This document shows positions 16,516 to 26,032 of a stretch of 64,000 nt of DNA, in pieces. Every line of letters begins with the position of its first letter. The stretch's first letter is position 1. A model generated the notes under the pieces. That model was not told the DNA's origin, did no database searches, and saw only the letters and a program-made list of their open reading frames with translations. The stretch comes from an uncultured Nitrospirota bacterium (lineage in GTDB: Bacteria > Nitrospirota > Nitrospiria > Nitrospirales > UBA8639): positions 186,001-250,000 of the forward strand of contig CAKZPV010000003.1 of assembly GCA_937139405.1 (NCBI GenBank), read 5' to 3'. A program made the position numbers and the translations under genes.

Positions 16516-18138
16516 TTGTTAGCGGTATTAGTCTTTTTATTGACATCGCTCGCGCTTCCTATATTGGTCTGTGCAAAGGGCCCTCTTGAACGTGAAGTCG
16601 TCGTTTTGGCTGTTAACGATGTGTATCGAATTGAAGGTGTGGAAGGTGGCCAACGAGGCGGAATGAGCCTTATTCGGGCACTTCGAACGCAACTCGAGCA
16701 GCAAAGCCCCGATTTGCTCTTTCTCCATGCCGGTGATTTTTTATTTCCTTCTCTCCTTTCAAAGTGGACCAACGGTGCGCATATGATTGGGGTGATGAAT
16801 GCCCTGGATGGAGCCCCAGGAACGTATGATCCACGTATGTTCGTGGTATTTGGTAACCATGAGTTTGATAAATCAAAGCAGAAACATGCGGCACTTCTGC
16901 AAGCACGTATTGACCAATCGGAATTTCAATGGCTTAGCACGAATATACGGTTTTCTCAAAGAGAGGGGAAACCGTTAGTGGCATCGGACAATTTGACCCG
17001 TGCACGGATTGTTGAAAGTGGTGGAGTGCGCGTGGGGATTTTTGGTCTGACGACTGATAAAAAATCTGCGGACAAGATTGCGTATGTGGATGAATTTATG
17101 GATCCAGTGCATGTAGCACAGGAACAGACCACACTATTACACGAGCAAGGTGCCGAAGTCGTGATTGCGCTCACGCATCTTTCTCTTGCAAAGGATCGCG
17201 AGATTCTTGAGCAGCTCGGGGAAAGAGCCCCACATTTGATCATCGGAGGGAATGAACATCAACGACACCATGTCGAGATCGGTGGACGTTGGATTTTAAA
17301 AGCCGACGCTGACGCGCGTACTGCCACGGTTGTACGTATACGAATGCATGGGAAGCGTCCTGTGATCTCCTTTGGCTATCGTTTTCTTGATCGTGATCGG
17401 TTGAATCGAGATTCTAAGATGCACAAGCAAGTCGATCAATATTTAGGGAAACATGAGGAGTGGTTTTGTACAAAAAATAATGATGAGCCAGACTGCCTCA
17501 ATCGAGCAATTGGGGAAACGGCTGTTCCTCTTCTTGGTGAAGAATTAGAGATTCGGCGTTATGAGACCAATTTGGGTAATTGGGTTGCGGACCATGCCCG
17601 CGCTGTTGCGGCCGATGCGGATATTGCGTTCATCAATGCAGGCTCTTTACGTCTGAACGAAGATATTCCACCTGGGCCTATTACCCAACGTCATGTGGAA
17701 GAACTCTTACTTTATGACAGTGAACTGGTGTTCGCCGAAATAGAAGCACATCAATTAGACGGCGTTTTGGAACGGGCTACTGAAAATTGGGTAGGAGAAG
17801 GCCATTGGCTTCAAATCAGCGGCTTTGCCTTCAAGCATGATTCGCGAAATCCTGCTGGCCATCGAGCTAGTGACATGCGCCTATTTCACAACGGAAGAAT
17901 AAGTCCCTTGCCAGATCGCCCGCTTAAGTTGGTCACTAGTAGATTTCTCATTGAGGGGGGTGATGATTATCACATGCTCAAGAATCTGAAATGGGTATCG
18001 GTTGTCTCTTCGCTCAAAGACCGAATCCGATCAATCCTTGCGAACGAACATGGTCCTATTGCCCCGCAGGTTGATGGGCGCATTTGTCATGTCACTGAAA
18101 TCGGTCGCCGCCCATGCGTTTATCAAAATAATCCATGA
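16516..18138 (+). CDS. 5'-nucleotidase / UshA-type metallophosphoesterase
   Basis: 540 residues from a TTG at 16516, preferred because GGGAAGG lies eight bases upstream and a clean signal peptide follows (LAVLVFLLTSLALPILVCAKG); the track's ATG at 16441 has no ribosome binding site. N-terminal metallophosphatase motifs are NDVYRIEG, HAGDFLFPS, FGNHEFD, ALTHLS and GGNEHQRH. The C-terminal 5'-nucleotidase domain starts near YETNLGNWVADHAR and includes AFINAGSLR and EGGDDYHML. It should hydrolyse nucleotides or sugar nucleotides in the periplasm. The usual NDxHG reads NDVYRIE, as in the subfamily with an NDVY signature, so metal binding may differ. Confidence 0.9.
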   Translation: MLAVLVFLLTSLALPILVCAKGPLEREVVVLAVNDVYRIEGVEGGQRGGMSLIRALRTQLEQQSPDLLFLHAGDFLFPSLLSKWTNGAHMIGVMNALDGAPGTYDPRMFVVFGNHEFDKSKQKHAALLQARIDQSEFQWLSTNIRFSQREGKPLVASDNLTRARIVESGGVRVGIFGLTTDKKSADKIAYVDEFMDPVHVAQEQTTLLHEQGAEVVIALTHLSLAKDREILEQLGERAPHLIIGGNEHQRHHVEIGGRWILKADADARTATVVRIRMHGKRPVISFGYRFLDRDRLNRDSKMHKQVDQYLGKHEEWFCTKNNDEPDCLNRAIGETAVPLLGEELEIRRYETNLGNWVADHARAVAADADIAFINAGSLRLNEDIPPGPITQRHVEELLLYDSELVFAEIEAHQLDGVLERATENWVGEGHWLQISGFAFKHDSRNPAGHRASDMRLFHNGRISPLPDRPLKLVTSRFLIEGGDDYHMLKNLKWVSVVSSLKDRIRSILANEHGPIAPQVDGRICHVTEIGRRPCVYQNNP

Positions 18139-18185
18139 ACATCAGATTGGCGTGGTCTGAAAGGCGGCATCTATGGTATAATTGT

Positions 18186-18201
18186 TTACTAACTTAGTTA
18201 A
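18186..18201. promoter_or_regulatory. Palindromic site before the Rrf2-like gene
   Basis: TTACTAACTTAGTTAA contains the 11 bp palindrome ACTAACTTAGT, 15 bases before the Rrf2-type start and directly after TATAATT (18178-18184), which looks like a -10 element. Position and symmetry suggest an autoregulatory operator. Confidence 0.5.
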
Positions 18202-18215
18202 CTTTTAGGTGTTTT

Positions 18216-18665
18216 ATGCGTTTCTCCAAAAAAAGTGAATACGGTCTGCGGGCTATGATCGAATTAACGCAGGAATATGGGCATGGATTGGTCCAGCGAA
18301 AAATCTTAGCTGATCGGCAGAAGATCCCATTGGGTTTTCTCGAAACCATTATTTTGGCGTTGAAAAATGCTGGCCTCATTGGAAGTCGACGCGGCATGAA
18401 TGGCGGAGTGTTTCTCATTAAGGCGCCGAAGGAAATTACATTGGGCCAAATCATTCGCATTTTAGATGGGCCCTTGGCACCCATTGCTTGTGTTAGTCAA
18501 ACCGCGTATCAAAAATGTGAAGATTGTCCGCATGCCGAAACAACAGCCTGTCCTATACAGGGGATTATGTTACATGTCAGAAATGCTATTGCCTCTGTGT
18601 TGGATCATTATTCGTTAGAGGATTTTGTCTATGCCCAAGAAGTCTCGAAAGCCAAGAGGAAATAG
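18216..18665 (+). CDS. Rrf2-family iron-sulphur transcriptional regulator
   Basis: 149 residues. The winged helix (FSKKSEYGLRAMIELTQEYG, then the recognition helix region IPLGFLETIILALKNAGLI and the wing GSRRGMNGGVFL) is typical of Rrf2. Three cysteines in the spacing used for an Fe-S cluster are present (AC...KCEDC...ACPI). Members include IscR, NsrR and CymR and sense clusters, nitric oxide or cysteine. The gene is preceded by a palindrome overlapping the promoter region, so it probably regulates itself. Its downstream neighbours (DUF2061, DUF423 membrane proteins) give no clear regulon. Confidence 0.93.
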   Translation: MRFSKKSEYGLRAMIELTQEYGHGLVQRKILADRQKIPLGFLETIILALKNAGLIGSRRGMNGGVFLIKAPKEITLGQIIRILDGPLAPIACVSQTAYQKCEDCPHAETTACPIQGIMLHVRNAIASVLDHYSLEDFVYAQEVSKAKRK

Positions 18666-18765
18666 TCAGATCTGACGGACGATGCATTATTCAAGAACCA
18701 GGCTATCAGCAGAATATTCGACCTTCTTAAATTACTTTCTTTACACATAGAGTAAGAGGCACGGT

Positions 18766-18987
18766 ATGGAAACGCATTTACGCAGTGTGGTCAAAGGTCT
18801 CAGTTGGCGAGTCATTGCCACCTTAGTCACCACTATTGTTGTCTGGATTATTTCCGGTGAAGTCTCCATGGCATTATTTGCTGGACTGAGTGATTCATTC
18901 GTAAAGGTGGGGCTGTTTTGGGGCCATGAACGGATATGGCAAACAGTGGGGTGGGGACGAGAAGTGCCACCTACGAGTTCTCCATAA
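18766..18987 (+). CDS. DUF2061 membrane protein
   Basis: 73 residues with the DUF2061 pattern: an amphipathic N-terminus (RSVVKGLSWRVIATLVTTIVVWIISGEV) and a second hydrophobic segment (MALFAGLSDSFVKVGLFWGHERIW) ending with the conserved HERIW motif. It probably spans the inner membrane twice. Members are often found near sulphate-assimilation genes, but none is seen here. AGAGG precedes the ATG. The end overlaps nothing, since the DUF423 start is downstream. Confidence 0.88.
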   Translation: METHLRSVVKGLSWRVIATLVTTIVVWIISGEVSMALFAGLSDSFVKVGLFWGHERIWQTVGWGREVPPTSSP

Positions 18988-19010
18988 GCGACGAGGAGGA
19001 GCTTAAAGGG

Positions 19011-19418
19011 ATGAATATGATTAATCGCATCTTAGTCATCGGGGCTTTAATGACTGGTATTGGAGTGGCGGCTGGAGCATTTGGGGCGCATGGCCTCCGT
19101 CCTATTCTCTCCGAAAAAATGATGGCAGTTTTTGAAACGGGTGTACGCTATCACTTGATCCATGCCTTAGCCATGCTCATTGCTGGGTTAAGTGCGCATT
19201 GGTTCAACCATCGTGCGTTTGTGAAAGCTGGATGGAGCTTTTTTGTTGGAATCCTTATTTTCTCTGGGAGTCTTTTTACCTTAGCCCTCACAGACATTCG
19301 GACGTTAGGTATGTTCACACCCTTGGGAGGGTTGGCGTTTCTCATTGGTTGGGGATTTTTGGCCTGGGGCTATGGACACCATTCTCCCATGCTTGATTCT
19401 TCATCTCGTGAATCTTAA
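19011..19418 (+). CDS. DUF423 family inner-membrane protein (YgdD-like)
   Basis: 135 residues from the ATG at 19011, chosen because GAGGAGGAG lies nine bases upstream; the track start at 18936 sits inside the preceding gene. Four hydrophobic helices are visible (RILVIGALMTGIGVAAGAFGAHGL, YHLIHALAMLIAGLSA, AGWSFFVGILIFSGSLFTLAL, GGLAFLIGWGFLAWGY). The GAFGAHGL, VRYHLIHALAML and LGMFTPLGGLAFLIGW segments are characteristic of DUF423/YgdD. The function is unknown; the family is widespread and usually nonessential. Confidence 0.92.
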   Translation: MNMINRILVIGALMTGIGVAAGAFGAHGLRPILSEKMMAVFETGVRYHLIHALAMLIAGLSAHWFNHRAFVKAGWSFFVGILIFSGSLFTLALTDIRTLGMFTPLGGLAFLIGWGFLAWGYGHHSPMLDSSSRES

Positions 19419-19875
19419 GAAGGCACATGTACGTGTACGCGGCTGCAGTATGTTCAGAGCTTTCATAAGCAAGGAGGCTTGATTTCTCCTCGCTCCTCTC
19501 GCTCTCTCCAAGTCGGTCACATATCTTCAAATTTTCTCAGCCCTGGTTGGAGTGCGCAAATCATGACGTCCATTCTGGGCACGACTGAAGAATCCGAAGA
19601 CCCGTGTTCTTTGGGTGATGGCTTTCTGCAAAAGCAATAGCAAAAATGTTCGATGGAAAATTCATCTCCCTGAGGTGTTCCTTCTTCCTGATTACTGGCA
19701 GTTATTAAGGGGGGGTGCATCTTGCCAAGAGGTGTTTCTTTGGTATTCTTACAAGTGTTGGTGGCAATGCCAGGTTGTCAGTCTCTGCTCGAAATGGAAA
19801 CTGTTCAGGAGGAAGGTTCCTTTGCTCGCAGTGCAGGGCATGAGATTGGATAATGCGTCTGTTCCCTATTTTCTC
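19419..19875. other. Gene-poor stretch before a candidate small RNA
   Basis: No supported gene. A plus-strand frame at about 19713-19853 reads a hydrophobic stretch (VSLVFLQVLVAMPGCQS), which could be a short lipoprotein-like remnant, but there is no start with a ribosome binding site. The track ORF 19615-20112 crosses the small RNA and terminator and is not believable. Confidence 0.4.
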
Positions 19876-19903
19876 TTGACACCTCGCAATTTCAATGTTA
19901 GAA
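19876..19903 (+). promoter_or_regulatory. Promoter for the candidate small RNA
   Basis: TTGACA (19876-19881), 16 bases, then TTAGAA (19898-19903): a good sigma-70-type -35 and a fair -10. A second -10-like TACAAT follows at 19911. Transcription should begin near 19910. Confidence 0.5.
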
Positions 19904-19909
19904 AAACAA

Positions 19910-20012
19910 GTACAATCGATGAGCTGAGACAACGACGTTTCAGTGATCGAAGCAAGCGAAACCGGACGATGAAGTCCTCAACCAGGGAAAACTGGATGAG
20001 GGCTTTTTTTTT
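19910..20012 (+). ncRNA. Candidate structured small RNA or 5' leader
   Basis: About 100 bases bounded by a promoter and a strong terminator, without a believable ORF. Three stems can be drawn. CGAT/ATCG encloses CTGAGAC/GTTTCAG (loop AACGAC). Next comes GGAC/GTCC with loop GATGAA after a purine-rich linker (GAAGCAAGCGAAACC). Last is the terminator stem. It lies upstream of the porin-amt-glnB block. It may be an independent sRNA or, with read-through, an attenuator for that block. I do not recognise a known class. Confidence 0.5.
19976..20012 (+). terminator. Rho-independent terminator of the candidate small RNA
   Basis: CCTC and CCAG pair with CTGG and GAGG around loop GGAAAA, followed by GC and eight T residues. 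It is the best-formed intrinsic terminator in the window. Confidence 0.85.
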
Positions 20013-20168
20013 GCCATTTCAGGCTATGCGTGAATCTATGATCTTCGGTTGTTGGGGTCTCACTGTACGCCGTCAGCAAGTCACGACAATGATGCGTGAC
20101 ACTGAAGCGTGAACTGGAGAAATTCAAGTGGGCGTCATAACATGGCCCCTATAACCAAGGAGGGTTGA

Positions 20169-21326
20169 ATGCAGACGTATCGCTATTTGGTTTTAACCAT
20201 TCAAGAAATTTGTGAGGAAATGATGCGGAATATGAGGCAAGTGTCTTCAATCGTTGTGATAGCAGGACTGTTACTGATGAGCTTTGGCAATGCGGGTTAT
20301 GCCTCCGTGTTAACCAAGGAAGATTTCAACTTGTATGGGTATGTGGATGCATCGTATACCCATAATTTCAATAATCCCAATTCAGGAAGAAATGCCAACA
20401 GAATTTTTGATGTTGATGCCAATTCGTTCCGTCCGCATATGGCACAGTTGGTATTCGAGAAGGAAGGCAAGTCTGATGGGACGACCGTCGACCGGGCTGG
20501 CTTTCGTATTAAGCTGAATTTTGGCGAAGATGCCAAGCTTACTGGTGGGTCAGGAGCGGATGATGTGGATTATCAAGAGGCTTACGCTCAATATATCGCC
20601 CCCATTGGCAATGGATTGGATATACGTATTGGGCGTATGAATACCTTAATAGGTTATGAGGTGATTGAAAGCCCCTTAAACCCGAATTTTTCTCGTTCAT
20701 GGCTCTTTGGTTTAGGTGAGCCCTTTACCACGACCGGCCTTCGTGCTTCATACGAATTTAATGACACAGTAGCTTTGGCCGTTGGTGTTATTAATGCGTG
20801 GAATGGAGCAACGTCAGATACCAATCGCAGTAAGTCTATCGAAGCTTTGTTAGGACTGACGCCGCTAGATTGGTTGAGTGTTTCGCTCTTTGGGTTCTGG
20901 GGGCCAGAGGGCGCACGAGGTGCCAAAAATACAGACCTTGTTCAGGTTGGCGGGATTGTTACCGCACAAGCCACCGATCAAACATCGTTCGTGCTTGAAG
21001 GCTATTATGCCCACCAAGACAATGCGGTGATGGCTATACGAGATGCGCAATGGCATGGGATTGCTGGGTATGTGATCCATGATTTCAACGATCAGTGGGG
21101 TGTGCGTGGTCGTATGGAATGGTTCAAGGATGCCGATGGGTTTCTGACTGGCACAGATCAAAAACTCTGGGAAGGGACGGCGACGTTGCAATATAAATTG
21201 ACGCCGTCATTAATCACGCGTCTAGAATTTCGCTATGACAAATCGAATCATAATACATTTCAGTACGGTCAACGCAGAGCAAATAACCAAGAGACCTTAG
21301 CGACTGAAGTAATATTCCTCTTCTAA
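20169..21326 (+). CDS. Outer-membrane beta-barrel porin (BBP2/OmpL-like)
   Basis: 385 residues. The ATG at 20169 has AAGGAGG five bases upstream, so I keep this start although the signal peptide proper begins later (RQVSSIVVIAGLLLMSFGNAGYA). The mature protein has alternating strands rich in aromatic residues, opens with FNLYGYVDASYTHNFN, and ends in VIFLF with a terminal phenylalanine as barrel proteins do. It fits the bbp2 porin group. Its position just ahead of amt, glnB, amt and glnA suggests it lets ammonium or small nitrogen compounds into the periplasm, which is inferred from context only. Confidence 0.85.
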   Translation: MQTYRYLVLTIQEICEEMMRNMRQVSSIVVIAGLLLMSFGNAGYASVLTKEDFNLYGYVDASYTHNFNNPNSGRNANRIFDVDANSFRPHMAQLVFEKEGKSDGTTVDRAGFRIKLNFGEDAKLTGGSGADDVDYQEAYAQYIAPIGNGLDIRIGRMNTLIGYEVIESPLNPNFSRSWLFGLGEPFTTTGLRASYEFNDTVALAVGVINAWNGATSDTNRSKSIEALLGLTPLDWLSVSLFGFWGPEGARGAKNTDLVQVGGIVTAQATDQTSFVLEGYYAHQDNAVMAIRDAQWHGIAGYVIHDFNDQWGVRGRMEWFKDADGFLTGTDQKLWEGTATLQYKLTPSLITRLEFRYDKSNHNTFQYGQRRANNQETLATEVIFLF

Positions 21327-21352
21327 GTGTCTGAAGAGGTAGGGAGAAAACG

Positions 21353-22654
21353 ATGTTCTTATATCAATTGCACAAGATAGGTTTATGTTTTTCTATGGTT
21401 GTCATTTTCGGTGCTCTTTCAATCAGTTCTGCATGTGCCGAAGAAATTGCCAAAATTAACGAAGGAAATACGAGCTGGGTTTTGACGTCGTCGGCTTTAG
21501 TCTTAGCCATGATCGTACCTGGTTTGGCTTTGTTTTATGGCGGAATGGTCCGAAGCAAAAACGTGTTGAGTACCATGATGCATAGTTTTATCTCGATTTG
21601 TATTGTGAGCGTGGTGTGGGTGTTCTGGGGTTACAGCCTTGCTTTCGGCCCGGATGTCAGTGGAATTATTGGGGGCTTAGACATGATGGGGCTCGCTGGA
21701 GTAGGCCCTGAACCTTCAGAGGGGTCGACGATTCCTCATATGGCCTTCATGGTCTTTCAATTGATGTTTGCTGCCATCACCGTTGCACTCATCAGTGGGG
21801 CCATAGCTGAACGCATAAAGTTTTCTGCGTTTGTGCTGTTTGCCACGTTATGGGTGACGCTGATTTATGCGCCTCTTGCACATTGGGTGTGGGGTGGAGG
21901 GTGGCTTGCTGGACTCGGTGAGTTAGACTTTGCAGGTGGCACCGTGGTCCATATTAGTTCTGGTGTGGCCGCCTTAACCTGTGCGCTTGTTTTAGGAAAA
22001 CGCAGTGGATATGGAACAGATAATATGAGTCCCCATAATCTTCCGTTTACCATCATTGGAGCTGGCCTGTTATGGGTAGGATGGTTTGGGTTTAACGCTG
22101 GGAGTGCGTTAGCAGCGGATGGCATTGCTTCGAGTGCTTTTGTGGCCACACAAGTTGCTGCGGCAGCCGGCGCGTTAGCATGGCTGGGCGTGGAATGGGG
22201 ATATCGAGGAACACCAACGATGCTAGGTGCGGCAAGTGGCGCTGTGGCCGGCCTGGTTGCTATTACCCCGGCAGCCGGATTTGTTGGTCCTGTTTCCGCC
22301 ATTTTGATTGGATTCGGCGGTGGTGCCATCTGTTATTTAGGGGTTTTTCTTAAAAATAAAATGGGCTATGACGATGCGCTGGATGTTCTGGGCATTCATG
22401 GCATTGGTGGCACTTGGGGAGCATTAGCCACGGGATTATTCGCCAGTGTTGGCGGAGGCACAGGGCTGTTTTTTGGTAATCCTGGTCAAGTGCTTATCCA
22501 AGCCATCGGCGTAGGAGCCACGTGGATCTTCGCCGGACTCGGCACGTTTGTCATCCTGAAAATTGTCGATGCTCTCGTGGGCTTGCGTGTGAGCAAAGAG
22601 GAAGAAGTCCTTGGGTTAGATCTCACCCAGCATAGCGAACGGGCCTATGGATGA
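21353..22654 (+). CDS. amtB: Ammonium transporter (Amt/MEP family)
   Basis: 433 residues with an N-terminal signal-like segment ending near ACAEE, then eleven expected membrane helices. Signature stretches are GLALFYGGMVRSKN, FGPDVSGIIGG, HWVWGGGWLAGLG (first pore histidine), VVHISSG and HGIGGTWGALATG (second pore histidine). It conducts ammonium/ammonia across the inner membrane, and trimers are blocked by PII proteins. GGGAGA precedes the ATG. It lies between the porin and glnB, giving the usual Amt-PII pairing. A second Amt gene follows glnB. Confidence 0.97.
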   Translation: MFLYQLHKIGLCFSMVVIFGALSISSACAEEIAKINEGNTSWVLTSSALVLAMIVPGLALFYGGMVRSKNVLSTMMHSFISICIVSVVWVFWGYSLAFGPDVSGIIGGLDMMGLAGVGPEPSEGSTIPHMAFMVFQLMFAAITVALISGAIAERIKFSAFVLFATLWVTLIYAPLAHWVWGGGWLAGLGELDFAGGTVVHISSGVAALTCALVLGKRSGYGTDNMSPHNLPFTIIGAGLLWVGWFGFNAGSALAADGIASSAFVATQVAAAAGALAWLGVEWGYRGTPTMLGAASGAVAGLVAITPAAGFVGPVSAILIGFGGGAICYLGVFLKNKMGYDDALDVLGIHGIGGTWGALATGLFASVGGGTGLFFGNPGQVLIQAIGVGATWIFAGLGTFVILKIVDALVGLRVSKEEEVLGLDLTQHSERAYG

Positions 22655-22735
22655 GAAAACAATGAAAAATCTAACCGGGCTCAATTTTTTATAATCAGGA
22701 TGATTGAGACTCTTACACATGAGATGTCTTTATAG

Positions 22736-23113
<378 letters not shown>

Positions 23114-23165
23114 TCGATTTTAGTTATTTGATGTATGACATGGGTCCTTGCTTGAAGGAGACATT

Positions 23166-24473
23166 ATGAAAATATCCAACCTGCTCATAAAGCTGAGCCT
23201 ACTTCTTAGCATAGTTGCTGGCATGGGAGAATGGTCTCTGGCTTTGGCTGAGGAAGCCAGTGCACCAACAATTGATACGGGTGATACGGCTTGGATTTTG
23301 ATTTCTTCTGCGTTGGTCTTGTGTATGATGCTTCCCGGGTTGGCGTTATTTTATGGAGGGTTGGTTCGCAGTAAAAATGTGTTGGGCACGATTATGCACA
23401 CGGCGGTCATCTTGTGTTTGATCACGCTGGTTTGGGTCATCTGTGGATATAGTTTGGCCTTTGGACCGGATGTTGGTGGGGTGATTGGGAGCTTAGCATG
23501 GGTAGGACTGCAAGGTGTTGGGATGGAACCTAGTCCTGATTATGCTTCAACCATTCCTCATCAAGTTTTTATGGTCTTTCAGCTGATGTTTGCAGCAATT
23601 ACTGTGGCTCTCATCACCGGTGCCGTGGCCGAACGCATGAATTTTAAAGCCTTACTTGCGTTTTCAGTTTTATGGTCATTATGTATCTATTCTCCTTTAG
23701 CCCATTGGGTTTGGGGCGGTGGGTGGTTATCACAAATGGGAGCATTAGACTTTGCTGGAGGAGCAGTGGTTCATATTAGTTCAGGATTTGGAGCATTGGT
23801 TTGCGCGATGATGTTAGGTCAACGCAAAGGGTTTGGAAAAGAGGCGATGCCTCCTCATAATTTGCCGATGACCGTTCTCGGAACTGGCCTGTTATGGTTT
23901 GGGTGGTTTGGCTTTAATGGGGGCAGTGCATTAGGGGCCAATGGCGGTGCTGGCGTGGCCTTTATTGCCACCCATATTGCCGCTTCGGCAGGAGGCTTGA
24001 GTTGGATGGCCGCCGAATGGGTGCATCGAGGAAAACCAACAGTGTTGGGAATCGCTAGTGGGATTATTGCAGGATTAGCCACTATTACTCCTGCGGCAGG
24101 GTTTGTTGGACCTATGTCCGCCATGATTATTGGACTGGTCGCCGGTACGGTATGTTATATCGCGGTCGTGTGGAAAATGAAATTAGGTTATGACGACTCT
24201 TTAGATGTTGTGGGTATTCATGGCGTGGGCGGTTTCATGGGGGTATTGGCAACCGGGTTGTTCGCTTCTATTGGTGCCACTGGGTTGTTTTTTGGCAATG
24301 CCGGGTTGTTCGGTATACAAGTCTTTCTGGCTTTGGTAACCTTAGCGTTTTCGGTAGTAGGAACCTATATCATTTTAAAAATTGTGGATCTGACTATCGG
24401 ACTTCGAATATCACCGCAAGATGAAGAAATGGGCTTGGATCTTAGCCAACATAGTGAACGAGCATATTCCTAA
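23166..24473 (+). CDS. amtB: Ammonium transporter, second copy
   Basis: 435 residues from the ATG at 23166, which has GAAGGAGA upstream; the track start at 23148 is a TTG before that site. It has a signal peptide (LLIKLSLLLSIVAGMGEWSLALA) and the same helix and histidine landmarks as the first copy: HWVWGGGWLSQMG and HGVGGFMGVLATG. Identity to the first copy is high over most of the protein, so the pair came from a duplication, with the N-terminus and a few loops diverged (for example ASTIPHQVF instead of GSTIPHMAF). It may differ in affinity or PII response. Confidence 0.97.
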   Translation: MKISNLLIKLSLLLSIVAGMGEWSLALAEEASAPTIDTGDTAWILISSALVLCMMLPGLALFYGGLVRSKNVLGTIMHTAVILCLITLVWVICGYSLAFGPDVGGVIGSLAWVGLQGVGMEPSPDYASTIPHQVFMVFQLMFAAITVALITGAVAERMNFKALLAFSVLWSLCIYSPLAHWVWGGGWLSQMGALDFAGGAVVHISSGFGALVCAMMLGQRKGFGKEAMPPHNLPMTVLGTGLLWFGWFGFNGGSALGANGGAGVAFIATHIAASAGGLSWMAAEWVHRGKPTVLGIASGIIAGLATITPAAGFVGPMSAMIIGLVAGTVCYIAVVWKMKLGYDDSLDVVGIHGVGGFMGVLATGLFASIGATGLFFGNAGLFGIQVFLALVTLAFSVVGTYIILKIVDLTIGLRISPQDEEMGLDLSQHSERAYS

Positions 24474-24560
24474 GCAGGTAATCGTTCGCTTTTTGCGACA
24501 AGATTGGAACATAGGTTGAGCTTTTTATAAACGAAGGTTTTTGAAGAAGGAGGTAGGTGA

Positions 24561-25970
24561 ATGACCCCGAAAGAAGTGTTGGATTTTGCCAAGAAAAATA
24601 AAGTCGAAATGGTCGACCTCAAATTTATCGATTTGGTCGGAACGTGGCAGCATTTTTCCATTCCTACCTCTGAATTATCCTTAGACTTATTTAAAGAAGG
24701 TTCCGGGTTTGACGGGTCATCCATTCGCGGGTGGAAGGCGATTGAAAATAGTGACATGCTATTGGTGCCAGATCCCAATACCGCTCGGATGGATCCATTT
24801 ACCGAGATTCCCACCATGAGTATGGTAGGCAATGTTCAAGATCCCATTACTCGCACTATCTATGAACGCGATCCTCGTGGTGTGGCCATGCGAGCCGAAC
24901 AATATCTGAAGAGTACCAAAATTGGTGATACCTCCTACTGGGGGCCAGAGGCTGAATTCTTCATCTTTGATCATGTGAGCTATGAACAAAATGGTCACTC
25001 TGGGTATTACTTTGTGGATTCGGAAGAAGGTATTTGGAATTCAGGAAAAGATGGGGAAAACTTAGGCTCCCGTCCTCGGCACAAGGAAGGCTATTTCCCA
25101 GTAGCCCCGGTCGATTCGCAGCAAGATATTCGGTCCGAAATGTGCCGTGAAATGGAAAAAGCGGGCATCCGTGTTGAAAAACATCATCACGAAGTTGCCA
25201 CAGCTGGGCAAGCAGAGATTGACCTTCGTTTCGATACGTTGCTCAAAATGGCTGATCAAATGATGATGTACAAATACATTGTCCGCAATGTCGCACGGCG
25301 TCATGGAAAAACCGTCACCTTCATGCCGAAACCGGTATTTGGCGACAACGGGACGGGTATGCACACGCATCAAAGCATTTGGAAAGGCGGGAAGCCAAAC
25401 TTTGCGGGAAAAGATTACGCTGGTGTCTCACAGCAATGTCTGTATTATATTGGCGGGATCTTGAAGCATGGGCCAGCCTTGGCTGCTTTAACCAATCCTA
25501 CAACCAATTCGTATAAACGGCTTGTGCCAGGATTTGAAGCTCCTGTGATGCTTGCCTATTCTAGTCGTAACCGATCGGCAGGCATTCGGATTCCGATGTA
25601 TTCCCCCAGCCCTAAAGCGAAACGCATTGAAGTACGATTTCCTGATCCTTCGTGCAATATGTATTTAGCCTTCAGCGCCATGCTGATGGCTGGGTTGGAT
25701 GGTATTCAAAATAAAATCGATCCAGGCGAAGCCATGGACAAAAATCTTTATGATTTAGAACCTGAAGAATTAGGTAATATTCAAACGTTGCCGTCGAGTT
25801 TAGAGGAAGCCTTAGACAACCTAGCCAATGACTACGAATTCCTCTTGAAAGGGGGCGTATTCACTGAGGATTTGGTTGAAGCATGGATTTCCTACAAACG
25901 CGACAACGAAGTGGATCCGATGCGTCTTAGACCACATCCCCATGAATTTTTCATGTATTACGACGTGTAA
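24561..25970 (+). CDS. glnA: Glutamine synthetase type I
   Basis: 469 residues of the dodecameric GSI-beta type, making glutamine from glutamate, ammonium and ATP. Landmarks are [10 protein letters not shown], the metal and ATP segments ([26 protein letters not shown]), [10 protein letters not shown], and the adenylylation loop NLYDLEPEE with the target tyrosine at residue 397, exactly the E. coli position. AAGGAGGT precedes the ATG. Retention of Tyr397 agrees with the two GlnE-half genes next door. A strong terminator follows. Confidence 0.98.
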   Translation: MTPKEVLDFAKKNKVEMVDLKFIDLVGTWQHFSIPTSELSLDLFKEGSGFDGSSIRGWKAIENSDMLLVPDPNTARMDPFTEIPTMSMVGNVQDPITRTIYERDPRGVAMRAEQYLKSTKIGDTSYWGPEAEFFIFDHVSYEQNGHSGYYFVDSEEGIWNSGKDGENLGSRPRHKEGYFPVAPVDSQQDIRSEMCREMEKAGIRVEKHHHEVATAGQAEIDLRFDTLLKMADQMMMYKYIVRNVARRHGKTVTFMPKPVFGDNGTGMHTHQSIWKGGKPNFAGKDYAGVSQQCLYYIGGILKHGPALAALTNPTTNSYKRLVPGFEAPVMLAYSSRNRSAGIRIPMYSPSPKAKRIEVRFPDPSCNMYLAFSAMLMAGLDGIQNKIDPGEAMDKNLYDLEPEELGNIQTLPSSLEEALDNLANDYEFLLKGGVFTEDLVEAWISYKRDNEVDPMRLRPHPHEFFMYYDV

Positions 25971-25998
25971 GAATTTCTAAGGAAAGTAGAAAGTTATG

Positions 25999-26032
25999 AA
26001 TGCCTGAGTCGATAAAAATCGGCTCAGGCATT
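25999..26032. terminator. Shared bidirectional terminator between glnA and the ACT-GlnE gene
   Basis: A 15 bp stem AATGCCTGAGTCGAT/ATCGGCTCAGGCATT (one G-T pair) with loop AAAA. T-rich sequence follows on both strands. Its right arm includes the last codons and stop of the minus-strand gene (stop at 26024), so it can end both convergent transcripts. Confidence 0.85.

Noticed and set aside
19917-19980. Hammerhead ribozyme (CGAAAC and GATGAG boxes)
   Set aside because: The boxes are in the wrong order and the three-stem junction cannot be drawn.
19615-20112. 165-residue plus-strand ORF
   Set aside because: It runs through the small RNA promoter and the T8 terminator and has implausible composition.
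20013-20168. Sigma-54 (NtrC-type) promoter before the porin-amt block
   Set aside because: I looked for GG-N10-GC spacing and found no acceptable match here or before glnB and glnA.
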